DNA of 64,000 bases from Diabrotica undecimpunctata (GCF_040954645.1 NC_092809.1:79000935-79064934); one strand, 5' to 3'; shown: positions 33,721-46,236, counted from the stretch's first letter. Notes: generated from the sequence alone by a model not told the origin. Numbers and translations: made by a program.

Positions 33721-33929
33721 TAAATTGGAGTTAATTTGACAATAACTACATAATGGCATTAATCTTCTGTAATTTTTGGCTTTTTCTCTGCACGTGATTC
33801 GACATGTTGAGGGATTTCAGTTTGGATACCTGAGGTGGCATAAAACGTATTTTTCTTCAATACTTTTTTTTTAGTATAGTTTATCATTTGTTCGTATAGT
33901 AGATAATAATATATTAATCATCATCAGTT

Positions 33930-34310
33930 CCTGTCGATAAGTTTCAATCGTGGGCACATGTTAGCTGCATACATTTCTTGCACTGTTGTACTTATAGGTT
34001 GAATCAATATGCTTCCCATTTTTTGGAACTTGCCACTATCTTTTCTCTATTTTCTTGACGTAGATGTCCCTCCTATAATGGCATATACGATTGATTTTGG
34101 TACTTTTGTTGTTTAAGTAATGGCCTCGAATTTAGTAGGTTCAGAGCACAGTCCTTCATACACATTTGTCACTATACCTTTCTTATTGTTAGAGAGATAT
34201 TTAATATTTCTCTTCCATTCTACATAGTAGCCCCGTAAATCTTCTAATTGATAGCAATTTTCCTCTATTGCTTCTTCAAGTTCATGCTTAGAATTGTTTT
34301 TTTCCCAAGG
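33930..34310 (-). pseudogene. Unrecognised decayed coding stretch
   Basis: One minus-strand frame reads through 120 codons with only two stops: HELEEAIEENCYQLEDLRGY, NNKKGIVTNVYEGLCSEP, then a stop, PKSIVYAIIGGTSTSRK, a stop, and ISTTVQEMYAANMCPRLKL. Composition and length suggest a real former gene, possibly from a mobile element. I cannot identify the family. Confidence 0.3.
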
Positions 34311-35269
34311 CCGCTACATTTTAAAAGTATCTAGGTACTTACGTAATGTTTTGAATTAAATAATTTTCGCTATAACAAGTACACGAAACTTAATCTACTA
34401 CAGGCTAAGTTTGTAACGAAATATTATTTTGTCTACCATAGGGTAAGATTATAAGGGGTAGAAAATTAGGGACAGAAATTATGGGGCTCGAGATAGGGAA
34501 AGCAAAATAAATCAAAACGTATGCAAACGGCACTCAGGGTTTGTTAGGAGAGCTGGGGTCGTGGATAAGTAAATGGCAAGGGGGTTGGATTAGGTTAACT
34601 ACAAAAAAATAAAAAGGGGTTACTTACATGAATTTTCTAGGACAAATGAACAAATAGAACAACAAGAAAGATTTCTAGCTATTTAAGAAAAAAAGGACGC
34701 CGCTTCGAAGGATCCTAAACTTGCTGGATGAAGGAAAAAAGGCTCTTCTTTCCTAAAAAAAAGTAAACACAAATAAAGTTAGGGGATTTTTCTACAATAA
34801 AAGACAAAATGGTTCAGAGAAATGAAATAAACATTTATTTTTGTCTCAAACAAACAGTTACACAAACAGATAAACAAATTACATGGGTTTATACAAAAAT
34901 AAAATATAAAAAAGACTTACATATGTCCTATCTGTTTACAATTGGGAAACGCTACAAAAAACTTTCAAAACTATTATTAAGTTATTTATAACTGTGGCAG
35001 AAATAGATTATTAAAATTAAAGATCTATCTTTTAATTAAAAGGAAACTTCATAAAGTTAACCTCTTAAAAAAAAAACAAAATAACCAAAGGTCATAGAAA
35101 ATTTAAGGCTAGCTGTCATATGTCGACATTTATACTGACGACAAAGAACAAATAAATTGACAGCATAACCACACCCTTGATTTTCAATGTATTATACATA
35201 TTACATTATTTAAATTGTTATGAAAGCAATTATTGTTATTTGAAAAAAATGTCTACTTTACTTTGAAAA
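34311..35269. other. AT-rich non-coding sequence
   Basis: No gene is supported. A short stretch at 34826-34880 loosely resembles the LTR region at 50340-50380, but too weakly to call. Confidence 0.35.
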
Positions 35270-35408
35270 TTAAACACAAAATGTTACCTGGGTTTTCACA
35301 TAATATTTTGCACTGAAACTTCTGGGATTATTGCTAAAATTTCTGGGGTTGAACTCTCTGGACACGATCAAAAAAATTGCTTCAGGAACAAAACAGGAAC
35401 AACGAGGT

Positions 35409-35412
35409 TTAT

Positions 35413-35483
<71 letters not shown>

Positions 35484-35495
35484 AATATATATATA
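35409..35495. repeat. (TA)n microsatellite inside a gypsy integrase gene
   Basis: A nearly pure TA tract. On its right lies gypsy integrase coding sequence that stops making sense exactly at the tract (INIDLFEYF then Ile/Tyr repeats). On its left lies unrelated sequence. Confidence 0.9.
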
Positions 35496-36274
35496 AAGTA
35501 TTCGAAAAGATCTATGTTAATTCTTTCGAATGGTGTTTTAGGTGTTTCGGTGATGAGTAACGGGTTACTTAAGTTTTTTCTACAGATCTTTACTTTTTGA
35601 CAGATTTCGCAGTTTTTTATAAAGTTTTCTACATCCTTTGTGATACCTTGCCAATTATACTTTTCTTTTATTCTTCGTATAGTCTCATTTATACCCCGAT
35701 GGAGATTGCTTTTACCATGGTGATAATGATCTAGTATTTGGGGTATTTCATCCTGTTCCGGAGTTTTAATAACATCTTGACAAATTCTTAATTTTATTTC
35801 TTTATGGGCAAAGATAAATGAAAATATTTCTAGAATTGGTAATTCTAGTTGATTTTCGACGTAATAGATTTGCGATAGGTTAAATTCATTTTGTGCGACA
35901 TAAACGATATAGAATAGGTGTTGTACTACCGTTTCGGGATCAAAAGGAAGGGGAATGATAAAATATTTCCGATTTTTGATAGTTTTACTGCCCAATATGT
36001 TGATCTTTGACAAGTTAAAATCTATGTCGTTTTCGTCAAAGACGTCGTCTAATACTTTATGATGTATCTCTTCCATTTTATTTTGTCTAAGAAAGGTGAT
36101 GATATTCTTATGCGATTTGTCCAGTAATTGATCGTTAGATATTTCAATTTTAGAGTAATCAATGAGTGATTTAGTTTTATACAGTTCGACAAATCTATTA
36201 AAATGTTCAGTGATTTCTTCTTCATTGATTTCATTTAGCTCTTCGTCAGATTCCGTATCATTCGAAGCTAATAC
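35496..36274 (-). pseudogene. pol: Ty3/gypsy pol, integrase part (element G2, downstream half)
   Basis: Read from 36274 downward: VLASNDTESDEELNEINEEE (linker after RNase H), then the integrase zinc-binding domain HYHHGKSNLHRGINET to CEICQK near 35590-35720, and the start of the catalytic core (TPFERINIDLFE). It is cut there by the (TA)n tract, so both later catalytic residues and the 3' LTR are lost. The first codons continue the frame that ends at 46237 on the far side of the inserted P-like element. Confidence 0.88.
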
Positions 36275-36298
36275 CATTGTTTAAATAGGACTAGTTAG

Positions 36299-37539
36299 AC
36301 AATCCTTATGGAACAAACGTTTGACTTTTACTCTGCCGTCATATGGCGGCCTCTAGTCATAAATTTAAAAAACTATTAACAGAAACTTAATTCTCGGCAG
36401 GATTCTATTCGAGTATATTTTTACCTGTCTCATGACTAAGACAAACCTGTACACGGATGCCAGATTGTGAAGAAAATATAAGACTTTAATAAAATGCTTA
36501 TTGATATTATCGTTGTATGCGTCTAGTGAAAGATAACTTGACTATTTCGAGAGAATATTTCAAATTGTTTTTATACTTTGAGACTTGCTAAATCTAAATC
36601 GGTTAGTAATCTACTTAAATAAAGTAGGTAAATGCTGACTTTTTTTTAATTTTTATTAGTTTATCAGATATTTATTTTGGTTATATGATTTGCTAGAAAA
36701 GGATTAATATTTAATTGAAATACACTCGATTGCTATCGTCTTAGAACACTCATGCGGAGGTTTATTTTTTAGTCAAGATTTAAGTTTTATCATTGTTTAA
36801 AAAAGAAAATCTTTTTAAACAATGGTTTTATGTATGTTTTGAGAAAATTAAATTTTCAATCTTTTAATCTTTAAAATGACGTTTGAAAATATATTAAATA
36901 TAAAAAAAAACACATCGATATGCCACAACAAGAGGCAACACATATTTAGGGACAAATTAATCTATGTGTTGGGATAAAAGGAATAATAATTAACAACACT
37001 TTAATAAATAGTATCCTTTATTTTATTTATTTATGTATTTTATAATATAAACACCAGTTTTGTATTTCTGTTTATATGAATGAGAAGTTTAAATGAATGA
37101 GCTGTTTATTAATGAAATAATTTTAAATTACAAAGTGATAGAGATACAATTAGTGATAAAAATTGATTGTAACATTGTTTTCATGAACTAAAATAAGCAA
37201 TGTATGTAGTGCGAAACACTATTGGCACCGTGGATGGTTGTTTTGCTATCGAAAACGTATGAAAAACGCGTGGTGTCGTTAACAAACCTTCCTCTTCTAC
37301 CTCACTATATTTTTTTTAGTTGCATTTAGATAGTTTTGGTCAAAATGCTTACTGCATAGAAATTTTTTTTTTAATCGGGTAGCTCCAGACTTTCCAATGC
37401 AGCATTACCTACAACAATATTATTATTAACACAACTGAAAAAAAAGGCAATTTTCTGCACAATAAAGTAAAAAAACAATTTAAGTTCTGTATTCAAAATA
37501 TAAATAACTTGGCAGTTATGCCAACATATTTTTAATTTT
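36299..37539. other. Left interior of the P-like element, non-coding
   Basis: AT-rich with no coding frame. It contains GCCGTCATATGGCGGC-type dyad symmetry near 36338-36353 and an inverted repeat at 36791-36824 that shares the TIR start. Confidence 0.45.
36791..36824. repeat. Internal inverted repeat sharing the TIR start
   Basis: CATTGTTTAAAAA and TTTTTAAACAATG are separated by 8 bases. The first 11 bases equal the first 11 of the element's TIR. Confidence 0.7.
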
Positions 37540-37786
37540 TTTGGTAGTATGGGTATGGGTATGGGATCTAGTCTTTCACCCATTCTAAGTAGCTATATCA
37601 AGGATGATGTTATCAGTGATTGTATCAACAATTGCACTTTTTTCATTCCTTTTTTTAAAGATATGTAGATGATTTAGTTTTGGCACTTCCTAAACACAAA
37701 ATTATTGAAATAGTCAACATTTTCAAGTATCATAATCAACATATACAATTTACAGTTAAGGAAGAGGTAGACAATTCTCTAGTTCC
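37540..37786 (+). pseudogene. Penelope-like reverse transcriptase fragment
   Basis: The plus strand reads GMGMGSSLSPILSSYIKDDV, then FFIPFF, a stop, RYVDDLVLALPKHKIIEI and FTVKEEVDNSL. The GSxLSPI turn and YVDD box are the Penelope RT palm. The same text (LALPKHKI, VEEEVDNSLPFLD) is found on the minus strand near 57630-57720. It is cut on its right by an I-type LINE. Confidence 0.75.
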
Positions 37787-40700
37787 TTAGAGTAGGTTTC
37801 AAATCCAGTGCTTTATACAGGTTGGTGAATTGTTTGCAGTTGGTAAGTTTGGTATGGTTGATTCGTAGTTGTAATAGTCGATGCTTCTCTTCTAGTTATG
37901 AAGTCTAGGGAGAGATGACCAATAAAAGATTGAAGTTTATGAAAAGTTGTTTTGCTCTTTTGCTCTAAGTTTTGTCAAGTATCCTCTACCGACTTTTTAA
38001 AAACGAATTTCGAGATTCGTTAGCTAGTTGAATTGGAGTGACTTCAGTCACCCCATGGTTGGTAGCTTCTTTGGCAAAATGATCTGCTGTTTTATTACCA
38101 GTAATTCCGGTGTGAGAAGGCAGCCATATGAGAGAGACTGTTACATCGTAAGCAGAGAGATTTTGGTATATGTCATGAATGTTTTGAACTAATAGGTGCT
38201 CAGTGAAAATTGTATTGACTAAATGGATATATGAAAGATAATCTGAACAAATGGCAATATGTCTGTTTTGATGTGAGATGCATTTAAAAGCCAACACAAT
38301 ACTATATAGTTCACCTGTGCAAACGTTGCATATTAAGGGTAACCGAGATGATCTTACAAGTTCATGTTTAGTGGTTACTGCACAATCAATACCAGTGGTA
38401 GTTTTAGAAGCATCTGTATAGAGAATTAAATTCTAAAAATGCTTTCTTTATAAGAAGGTTAGAAGATTCAAGTTTGTTAAAAATAGTGAGTGAGGTATAT
38501 ATTGAAGGGATATCTTTAGCCCAGAGGGGAAGTAAATGTAGAGGAAATAAACTAGTCAGAAAAAGGTCAATATTTTTAAGTAGTGGACAAATTAATTGAG
38601 GTATAGGTTTTATGATAAGGTGTTGGTTATTGTTAGTGGAAGAAGACGGCATTGTGGCAATTAGGGAATGAACAAGATTACATGGATTTGCAGATGTTGA
38701 TGCAGCATACGAAAGTAGAAGTGATTATCGTCTTAGGGTAGGAGAAAGTTCATTAGATTCACGGTATACACTCTCAATAGGACTAAAGCGAAAAGCGCTC
38801 AGACCTAGAAGTAGTTTTATTGGCACCCCATTGAAGATGACTGGGGGTTTAAAAATGTTCAACCTTTTAAAACAATTGATTTTAAGTTCAGAGATTCGAT
38901 TTTTTCAATTTAATCTGGAGTCAAACATAAAACCGAGAATTTTATAATAATTAACACCAGAAAGTAGAGAATTGTTAAATAAAATTTGGGGTAAGGGAGT
39001 GAAAATCCCTATGGAAAATTTTATTAATTTGGTTTTGCTCTCAGAGAGTGATAATCCTAGTTTGTTAAATCTATCTTGAAGTAGATTTACTACACTTTGT
39101 ATAAGTTTATATGAGGATGGGACATATTTAAGATGACAGTAAATGATTAGGTCATCAGCGTATTGAACATATTTGATGGGAGGCAAATTTCGTTGATGGC
39201 AAGAATGAATAAAGTTAAACTTAATGCAGATTCTAAAGGGACACCTTAATTTTGAGGAAGAGATCGAAAAAGTTTACCCTTGGCAAGGACTTTAAAGATT
39301 CTTTCAATTAGATATTTTTTTACAAATGAGAAAATATTACAATTTAAATTATAGTGGGAGTTTTTGTCAATGATTGCTTTTCTGGAGATTGAACAAAATG
39401 CCCCTTCAACGTTAAATATAGTTGCTACGACATCTTGTTGATTATAGATTGCTTAAGAAATGTGTGTTTGAAAAATAAAAAAGTTATCAATAGTAGACCG
39501 ATTACGTCGGAAGCCGGATTGAGCGTCGGGAATAATATTATACTGTTTAACGAACCACGTGAGTATTTCATTGATCATTGTTTCAAGAAGTTTGCAGGTA
39601 ATACAAGTAAGAGAAATCAGACGAAAGATATTGGAGTTATAGAGGGCTGGTCAGGTTTTTTAATTGGAATGATTATAGAATTGCGCCAAACATCTGGGAA
39701 TTTTTGTGTGTTCTAGATAAGGTTATAAATTTCGAGAAGTTTGGAGAGAGATGTATTAGAGAGATTTTTTAAAAATATATAAGGGATATCATCGGGATCA
39801 TCAGCAGATTTTGTAAATGAAAACAAGGTAAATTTTAGTTTATTTAGGGTAAACAAGCCGTTCATAAACTTGACATCGTGTGGAGTTGACGAGATGGTGG
39901 AGAAAGATTGAGCGCGTAAAGAACTGGGAGTAAAAGCTATATTACTTTTATTGAATCTGTCTTCAACCCCATTAGCGAGTGTGTCAGAAATGAATTGACT
40001 GTCAGAGATAACTGTGTTGTTGAAGAAGATGATAGGAGAAACAGTTAGGATATAGGAATGAAGGATGACTAAATTCATAGGATGAAGGTTAGTTTTATTG
40101 CCTTGGATTTGTGAAACAGTTTTTTTTATAAATGAGAGTGGAGTTATCATATCCACTGGTAACTTTAACATCCTAATATATAAAACTAAATAATGTAAAC
40201 TAAATTGTAACATATAACTTTTATCGGGTTTTTACCCAGATATTTAGTGGCTCAAAAAATGTACACCTAGACACTGATGATGGAATATGGATTCCGAAAA
40301 CAATTTGTCTTCATGACATAGCCCGTTTGGGTTTTTTAATTTATGTACCTTTTATAAAGGATTTTAACAAAATTTTTTTTTGTAATGATTTTTCTTTTAT
40401 CTTAGTATAGATTAGGGCAAGATCTTTCATTAACGATTGTCAGCGGTATGTCAGCGGTAAATTTACTGGCTTCATTTAGAGGTTCGTTGGTGCCTAAGGA
40501 ATTTTCGAGAAATTTTTCAAGATAATTCTAGAAAACCCTAATTTTTGTGTTTTTATAGGATTTGAGTGCAGCTTTTAGTTCGAAATAGTTTGTAAGAGAG
40601 TTCGGATGATTGGTATCTTGTTGTGAAACTGAGGATGAATAATGAAAGGGCGAAGGAAGAAAAGAGTATATATAGTTAGGTCCAGATTTGTTGCAAAACT

Positions 40701-42330
40701 GTTATTTTAAATTTTCTGCCAGAATCTTGGCTGTCTCTTAATTGTCAAGGATAACCTTTCGATTAAAAAAGAGATTGGATATTTTAAGGTTATTTTTTGT
40801 TAACAATTTTTTTTCCAAACTGGACTTGGGCTAGTATTTGATGTACATAAAGTTTTCTTACTTAATTAAATATCGTGTCTAAATTTGGCAAAAGATGAAG
40901 TAAAAATATACAGAGAGCAGAAAAAATGAATAAATGCGAGAGAAAGGGAGAAATTCTATTCATCATGTATGCTGTGATTAGATTTGACATCAGAAGATTT
41001 ATCAGAGGATGCACTTATATATACTCTTGTAAGTCGGAGATAGGCTGTTCTTTTAACTTTTTAAGATTCTAGTGATACGGTTTTTTAGTGATCTTTTCCT
41101 TGTACCTATGTAGAGCTGCAATAAGTCCTTTTGAATACCATCTATGTTGGAGGATTTTTAAGCTTCTTGTAGTGGGGTGATACATACAAAAGAGTTTTCA
41201 AGAAATGTAATAAGTTGCGTGGAATTGAGTGTAAAATTAGTCGGATTATCTTTGTAAATCATTTCTATAGCGGAAATATAATAAGGTTTCATCGAGTAAT
41301 CCAATCAAAGATTAGATTTGGACATTTTTTGGCTGGTTTCGGTGGCATTGAAAATGTCGAAGGAGGAAAAGAACTTAATAGAGCAAGAATACCGGATGAA
41401 GATAGATGGTAGGAGTATCATGAGAACTGTCATTGAAGTGTCCCCTTTTTTGTCCTACTGCCAACATGGGCTTTGAATTAGTACGACATGAGATGGATAA
41501 ATCCATAATGGCAGCCAGGATGGGTATGCAGTTAACGGAGATGGACTCAATTTCCGAAGATAGAAATTCTTTTGATGAAGTTAAGGATTCAGGATTAAGG
41601 ACTCCTTAGAGTCAGCTGAAAATGAAGAAGAGGGAGGAGCATTAGCTGCAATGAGTGTCTGATCTGGTCAACTGGAGACTTTGCAATCAGACTCCACGGT
41701 ACGACCCGTAAGCTTACAAAGAAAACACTATAGTCTGTCAGAGAATAAAAATATTTTAAAGGATGTATTTTCATGGTTAATTAACAGAGAAGATTGCACT
41801 TCGAAGTTCACCTTGTCAGCTATTTCAAATGTTACCCTAGGAAAACTCATGATATATGCCTATTGATCATCTGATGTTCCGTATTTTTTAGGGACTGCTC
41901 GATTAGGAATGCGGGATGAAAGGAGATACATTTGAAATAAGGATTCTTTTGGTCGCAGAAAGAAGCCTGCAGATAAAGATGACGGTGGAATTAATTATGA
42001 CGTTCGGTGTATTAGTTGATCAACGATGTCGGTAGAAGTGAGGAAAATGCAGATTCGATTATTCGAAATGCGAGATGTAAAAGTAATATTTTTTGGATAA
42101 ACTATTTCACCAATTTCTTTATTATATTTAAATAAAACAGTATTCAAAATGGAGTGCATGACAATAACTTGTTCCCTTTTAGAAAACGAACGGGAAGGAG
42201 GTCTAGAGACTGCGTCAACGACATATGATTTTGGGTTGGAATTGAAGTTGTTTTGTGTAAATGTAAATATTTAATTGCTGTTCATGATGTGTAGTCCTGG
42301 TTACCCAGACCGTAACACAATACCTAAATG
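37787..42330 (-). pseudogene. Decayed I-type LINE (copy I-2)
   Basis: Minus-strand remains, in order: ORF1 (42256 down: RISNNRICIFLTSTDIVDQL; CFLCKLTGRT near 41700; SLKNRITRIL near 41080), an RT linker near 40800, RT (LRAQSFSTISS, PDDIPYIFLKNLSNTSL near 39740-39940; VQYADDLIIYCHLKY near 39150), and RNase H (ICSDYLSYIH near 38240; IWLPSHTGITGNKTADHFAK near 38100). It parallels the intact copy at 50826-56356. Frameshifts and stops are numerous. No AP-endonuclease was found between ORF1 and RT, so that part seems deleted. Confidence 0.8.
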
Positions 42331-45228
42331 TGAGTACCTAATGGACCCTCTTCCAAACTGGAAAGAAAGAAAAAAAGGATCTCACCTATTTCTTGGGATT
42401 TTCACTGGTTTTCTTTAATTACACCAATATAGCCGCAATTAAATTCGACTATTGAAATATAAAACCAAATTTGATACTCGTTTTCTTATCACATTGTGAT
42501 TAAAGAACTTCGCTTCGTATTGTTAACTCTTCGATGAATTACTTTATCTGTTTAACACTGTTTAAATCTTTAAAATCCGTGAGGAACTTTAAAAAGGGTG
42601 TTTAACCTTTGACAGTTATTTGACGTTTTTTCAATCGATTATTTGAAGCTTTATTTATAAACTTCAACATTTTATTAAAAAAAAAACAGTTTGAAAAAGT
42701 GCTTTTTAGCTTCTAAACATTTATACTACTTTTGATATTTTTCATGTCATACGGCTGTACGTAGGCTCAATGAAAAGCTGGTGTAAAAGCACTTTAAAAA
42801 AAAAAACAGAAATTTCCATAACCAATAACAAGAAACAAGCTGAGAAATTGCAGCGGACAGATCTCCCTTGCATTTTTCTGTGGTGATATTTTACGAGTAC
42901 CATTATTTTAATGTTTCAAAACTAATTTACTTCTTCACTGTGTATGCCATTTATAAATCGAATTATAAAATTTAGATATTATTTTACAATGTGTTCACTT
43001 TTCAGCTCTTAATGTTAATAAACAATGAAAATATTGGCAATTTCTTAAATAAGAAAAAAAATGCTATTTGATTTCCTCTGGGCCATAGAAGGTTTTGGTT
43101 TTTTTTTTAAATGTTTTTTTTATTAGCTTTATAGTGAGCCTACATACAAGTGTATGACATAAAAAAGTCAAAGTTATTAGAAATTTTTATATGCTAAAAA
43201 TTTGTTATTCTTCAAACTGATTTTTAAAAACAAATTTAATATAATCTTGATGTTTTTTTTTTAATAATTTAAAACGAAGCCATAAAAATCGATATCTATT
43301 TACAAAATAACCCTAGAGTGACTGTTTGGACAAGTACAGTTGTTTAAATAATCGGTCTCCTGGATAAACAAATTGAATAACTCATAAACTGTATGGTCGT
43401 TCTGTATGATATTTAGCACACTTTAAAAACTCATTAACTGCCATAATTTTAAATAGTTGTATTACATATCGTTATGCAAAAAAGAAAGTTATTTATATTT
43501 ATATTATTTATATTTATATTAACATTTATAAATTTTACTTTAAAAATAAGGGTTTTTAAATTATCTCGGTCAATTCTTTATGTATTTTAATTATAAAAAT
43601 ATCAATATTAGAGAACATTTTATGATCTATAACTTTTATTTTAACCATATATCTCTAACATGAATAAGAAACGTTTTATGCGCATAAACTTTTTTCACTT
43701 TTTACGATTGTTTAATAAAAAAGCAAAGCAAAATTAGCTGAAGTTCACATAATTGTCAATATCATCAGCTACCCCTCATATACCTTTTAGAGACTTTAAA
43801 TACCTGTTTAAGATTTTTTCAGCTTTTTTAGAGTTGTAGATCATAAAAAGTTATGTAATTTTTGAGAGTATCCAAATTAAAATACATGAAACTATTAACC
43901 GAAATAGTTGCAAAAAAAAACCTTATTTTTGCAGTTATTTATAAATTATAATAACTCTTTTTTGGGCAAGGACATGTAACATAGCTCCTTGAAATTATGG
44001 AAATTAATAAGTTATTAATATTAATAATAAGCATTAATAAGCATAATAATATATGCTTATTAATAAGCAAATAGTTTATAGGTTATTTAATCTGTTTATA
44101 AACATTTATAATAACGTTGATATCGTTTATGACACAAACTTATTTAGAGGCTTATGAAAAACTGGTGAAAAACACACTTTCTAAAAAAAACAGAATCTTC
44201 TATGACCATTACTAGGCAAGAGAGCATTTTATATTTAAAACCAAAGAATTTTATTCTTAAAATCATACTTCCATTGTCTATTAACAGTAAGAGCTGAAAA
44301 TTGAAGGGACCCTAAATGAAGATCTGAATTGTGCGTTCCAACTTACATAATGGTATATGCGGTAAAGAAGTAAAAATTTATATGGAGAACCATTTGAGCT
44401 CGGTTTTTTTTTAGATTTGAACTTTTTCAAAATGAAGCGCGATTGCAGAATTTGCAATATCTTGGCTTCTGTGGCACGTAAAACATAATTTTTTTTTAAA
44501 CTGGGATAGGTCAACAAAAAGTTGTTTACATAATCGCTTTCTACGATAAACAAATCCTTACTATTTTTATTAGTTACATTACATACCATTATGCAAAAAC
44601 AAAGTTATTAAAATTTATAAATTTCTGCAAAATCAAGGGTTTTTTGCAACTATTTTGGTGAATTCTTTATATATTTTAATTTAGAAACTCACAAATGGAA
44701 GAACTTTTTGAATCTACAATTTTTATTTTAACTATTTTTCTCTAACTGGATAAAAAACATTTATAGCCAAAATCACCTGTATGTCTTCACAGATTTATTA
44801 TTAACTAACCCTTATATATCTTTTAGAACCTTCAAATATCTGTATAAAATTTTTACGTGAAACCAATAATTTTTTCCCAGGTGGACCTTTGTATAAATTA
44901 GTTCTCCGATAAAGATGAACTTATTTCTACTTTTCAATACAATAACTAAAAATAGCTAAAGAAATACATATTTAAATATCTAATACTTTGTTTATGTTTA
45001 TTAACTTGATATTTATTCACTAATTTGTTTTTCCGAAGTTTATTATATCATAATTATAATACCAACGAAAACGTAAAATTCAAATTAATGCATCTCGAAT
45101 ATGACGCGTGCACCCTGGCGATAATAAAAAATGATGAATGAAAAAAAAATTAAACATTTTTTCAAGTTAATTACGTAACGGAAACGGTGTAAAATAAAAG
45201 AATATAAAAAAAGTTTCTATTTACTTAC
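42331..45228. other. AT-rich interior of the P-like element with dispersed repeats
   Basis: No supported gene; the short frame near 44281-44589 does not look like a protein. Related blocks recur: about 42770 matches about 44155 in direct orientation, and a second block occurs at 43455-43700, inverted at 43795-43980, and at 44570-44770. Confidence 0.5.
43455..44770. repeat. Three related AT-rich blocks, one inverted
   Basis: The block includes ATGCAAAAA-AAAGTTATTA, TTTGCAACTATTT and ATTTTAATTT in the same order. Copies are at 43455-43700 (+), 43795-43980 (-) and 44570-44770 (+). The inverted pair could fold into a long hairpin. Divergence is considerable. Confidence 0.55.
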
Positions 45229-45604
45229 CAGAGTGTAATATCCATATATTGTTCTGAAGCTATTTTCTTGTGGCATTTTAAATTAATTACTATTTAACTG
45301 GGAATAAGCCACAATTAAAGGTTAAAATACGTTTATTGACGTTTCAATTTCCACTTCGGAAATCGTTCTCAAAATACAAACACTAATGTTTGTATTTTGA
45401 GAACGATTTCCGAAGTGGAAATTGAAACGTCAATAAACGTATTTTAACCTTTAATTGTGGCTTATTCCCAGTTAAATAGTAATTAATGTAATATCCATCT
45501 TTGACAAGCCGAAGGATTTTTGTCGGAAATCTGAACATTCTTAATCCATGAATATTGTATGGTGATAAACCACATTTGTAATAACAACAAATATTTCCGG
45601 CCAT
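45229..45604 (-). pseudogene. THAP zinc-finger exon of the P-like element, interrupted
   Basis: An ATG at 45604 opens MAGNICCYYKC, followed by NIHGLRMFRFPTK and LRLVKDGYY. The Cys pair near the N-terminus and the RMFRFP motif are characteristic of THAP domains, the sequence-specific DNA-binding module of P transposases. At 45498 the exon is interrupted by a short palindromic insertion; after it the exon resumes for 17 bases (counting the duplicated target) and meets a good donor, CTCTG|GTAAGT, at 45229/45228. The C-terminal zinc ligands (Cys-x2-His) would lie in the next exon, which I could not find. Confidence 0.6.
45246..45487. mobile_element. Palindromic short element with 11-bp target duplication
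   Basis: GTAATATCCAT occurs at 45235-45245 and 45488-45498. Between them lie 36 unique bases, then two arms of about 97 bases (45282-45487) that pair almost perfectly around ACAAACACTAATGTTTGT. Arms begin ATTAATTACTATTTAACTGG. Long direct flanks with an asymmetric non-palindromic end are unlike a classical MITE. Confidence 0.8.
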
Positions 45605-46212
45605 CTGTAAAAAACCATTTATTTATTATGGAAGTAACATTATTTTAATTTAAAATCACTTTTTTCAAATATTATCGAATGTATGTAGTATCCGGTAAAA
45701 TTTATTTCTAAATACCTAATTTGTTTTCTCATACAATGTTTTTTTATGTTTTAAACACATATAATTAAAATGTTTTACTTACCTCGGACCAAATTTTTGT
45801 AATACACTTCCAAATAAAATAAAATATTTAAATTCTTTAAACTTATTTAGATATAGGAAGATTTAGAAGCCACAGTACGTTTATGTACAATTTTAGTTGA
45901 CACGATATTTACTAGTTGATAGTAATAACTCTATTTTAAATGAATATCTTAAGTGATTCAAGGTCTGTTTTTTGTAACATTTGTAAGTAAACCTGTTGCT
46001 ACTATGTCAGTGAAATATTGCAACGCTGGTGAATTTAATTCAGTGGATCAAAAATGGACGTTTAGTTTAGTCCTTAACTTTTTCACATAGCACCATCTAG
46101 TATAATGTATATCAAACAAACAATGGTATATTAAAATCTATTGAGACAGAAAGAGTGGTGACATCTAGTGACTGTCTCAATTAGAATCAAACAAATTTAT
46201 ACATTGCGTTGG
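45605..46212. other. Right subterminal region of the P-like element
   Basis: Non-coding, between the THAP exon ATG and the right TIR. It would contain the transposase promoter. I see no clear TATA box. Confidence 0.4.
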
Positions 46213-46236
46213 CTAACTAGTCCTATTTAAACAATG

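Larger units (their letters stand above)
36275..46236 (-). mobile_element. 9.96-kb TIR element, probably P-like, inserted in gypsy G2
   Basis: CATTGTTTAAATAGGAC (continuing TAGTTAG, 24 bp in all, 36275-36298) is repeated inverted and perfectly at 46213-46236. CTAATAC flanks both sides (36268-36274 and 46237-46243). Removing the element rejoins the gypsy pol frame. Near the right TIR a minus-strand exon encodes a THAP-type zinc finger, the DNA-binding domain of P transposases. A CA-starting TIR and a 7-8 bp duplication fit the P superfamily. The rest of a transposase was not found; the interior holds later insertions and AT-rich sequence. Confidence 0.72.

Noticed and set aside
35331..35600. 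Ile/Tyr-repeat protein frames
   Set aside because: Frames created by the (TA)n tract, as also at 50466-50732 and 59851-60078; no gene.
44281..44589. Second exon of the P-like transposase
   Set aside because: The frame overlaps the dispersed AT-rich repeat blocks and shows no P transposase motif.
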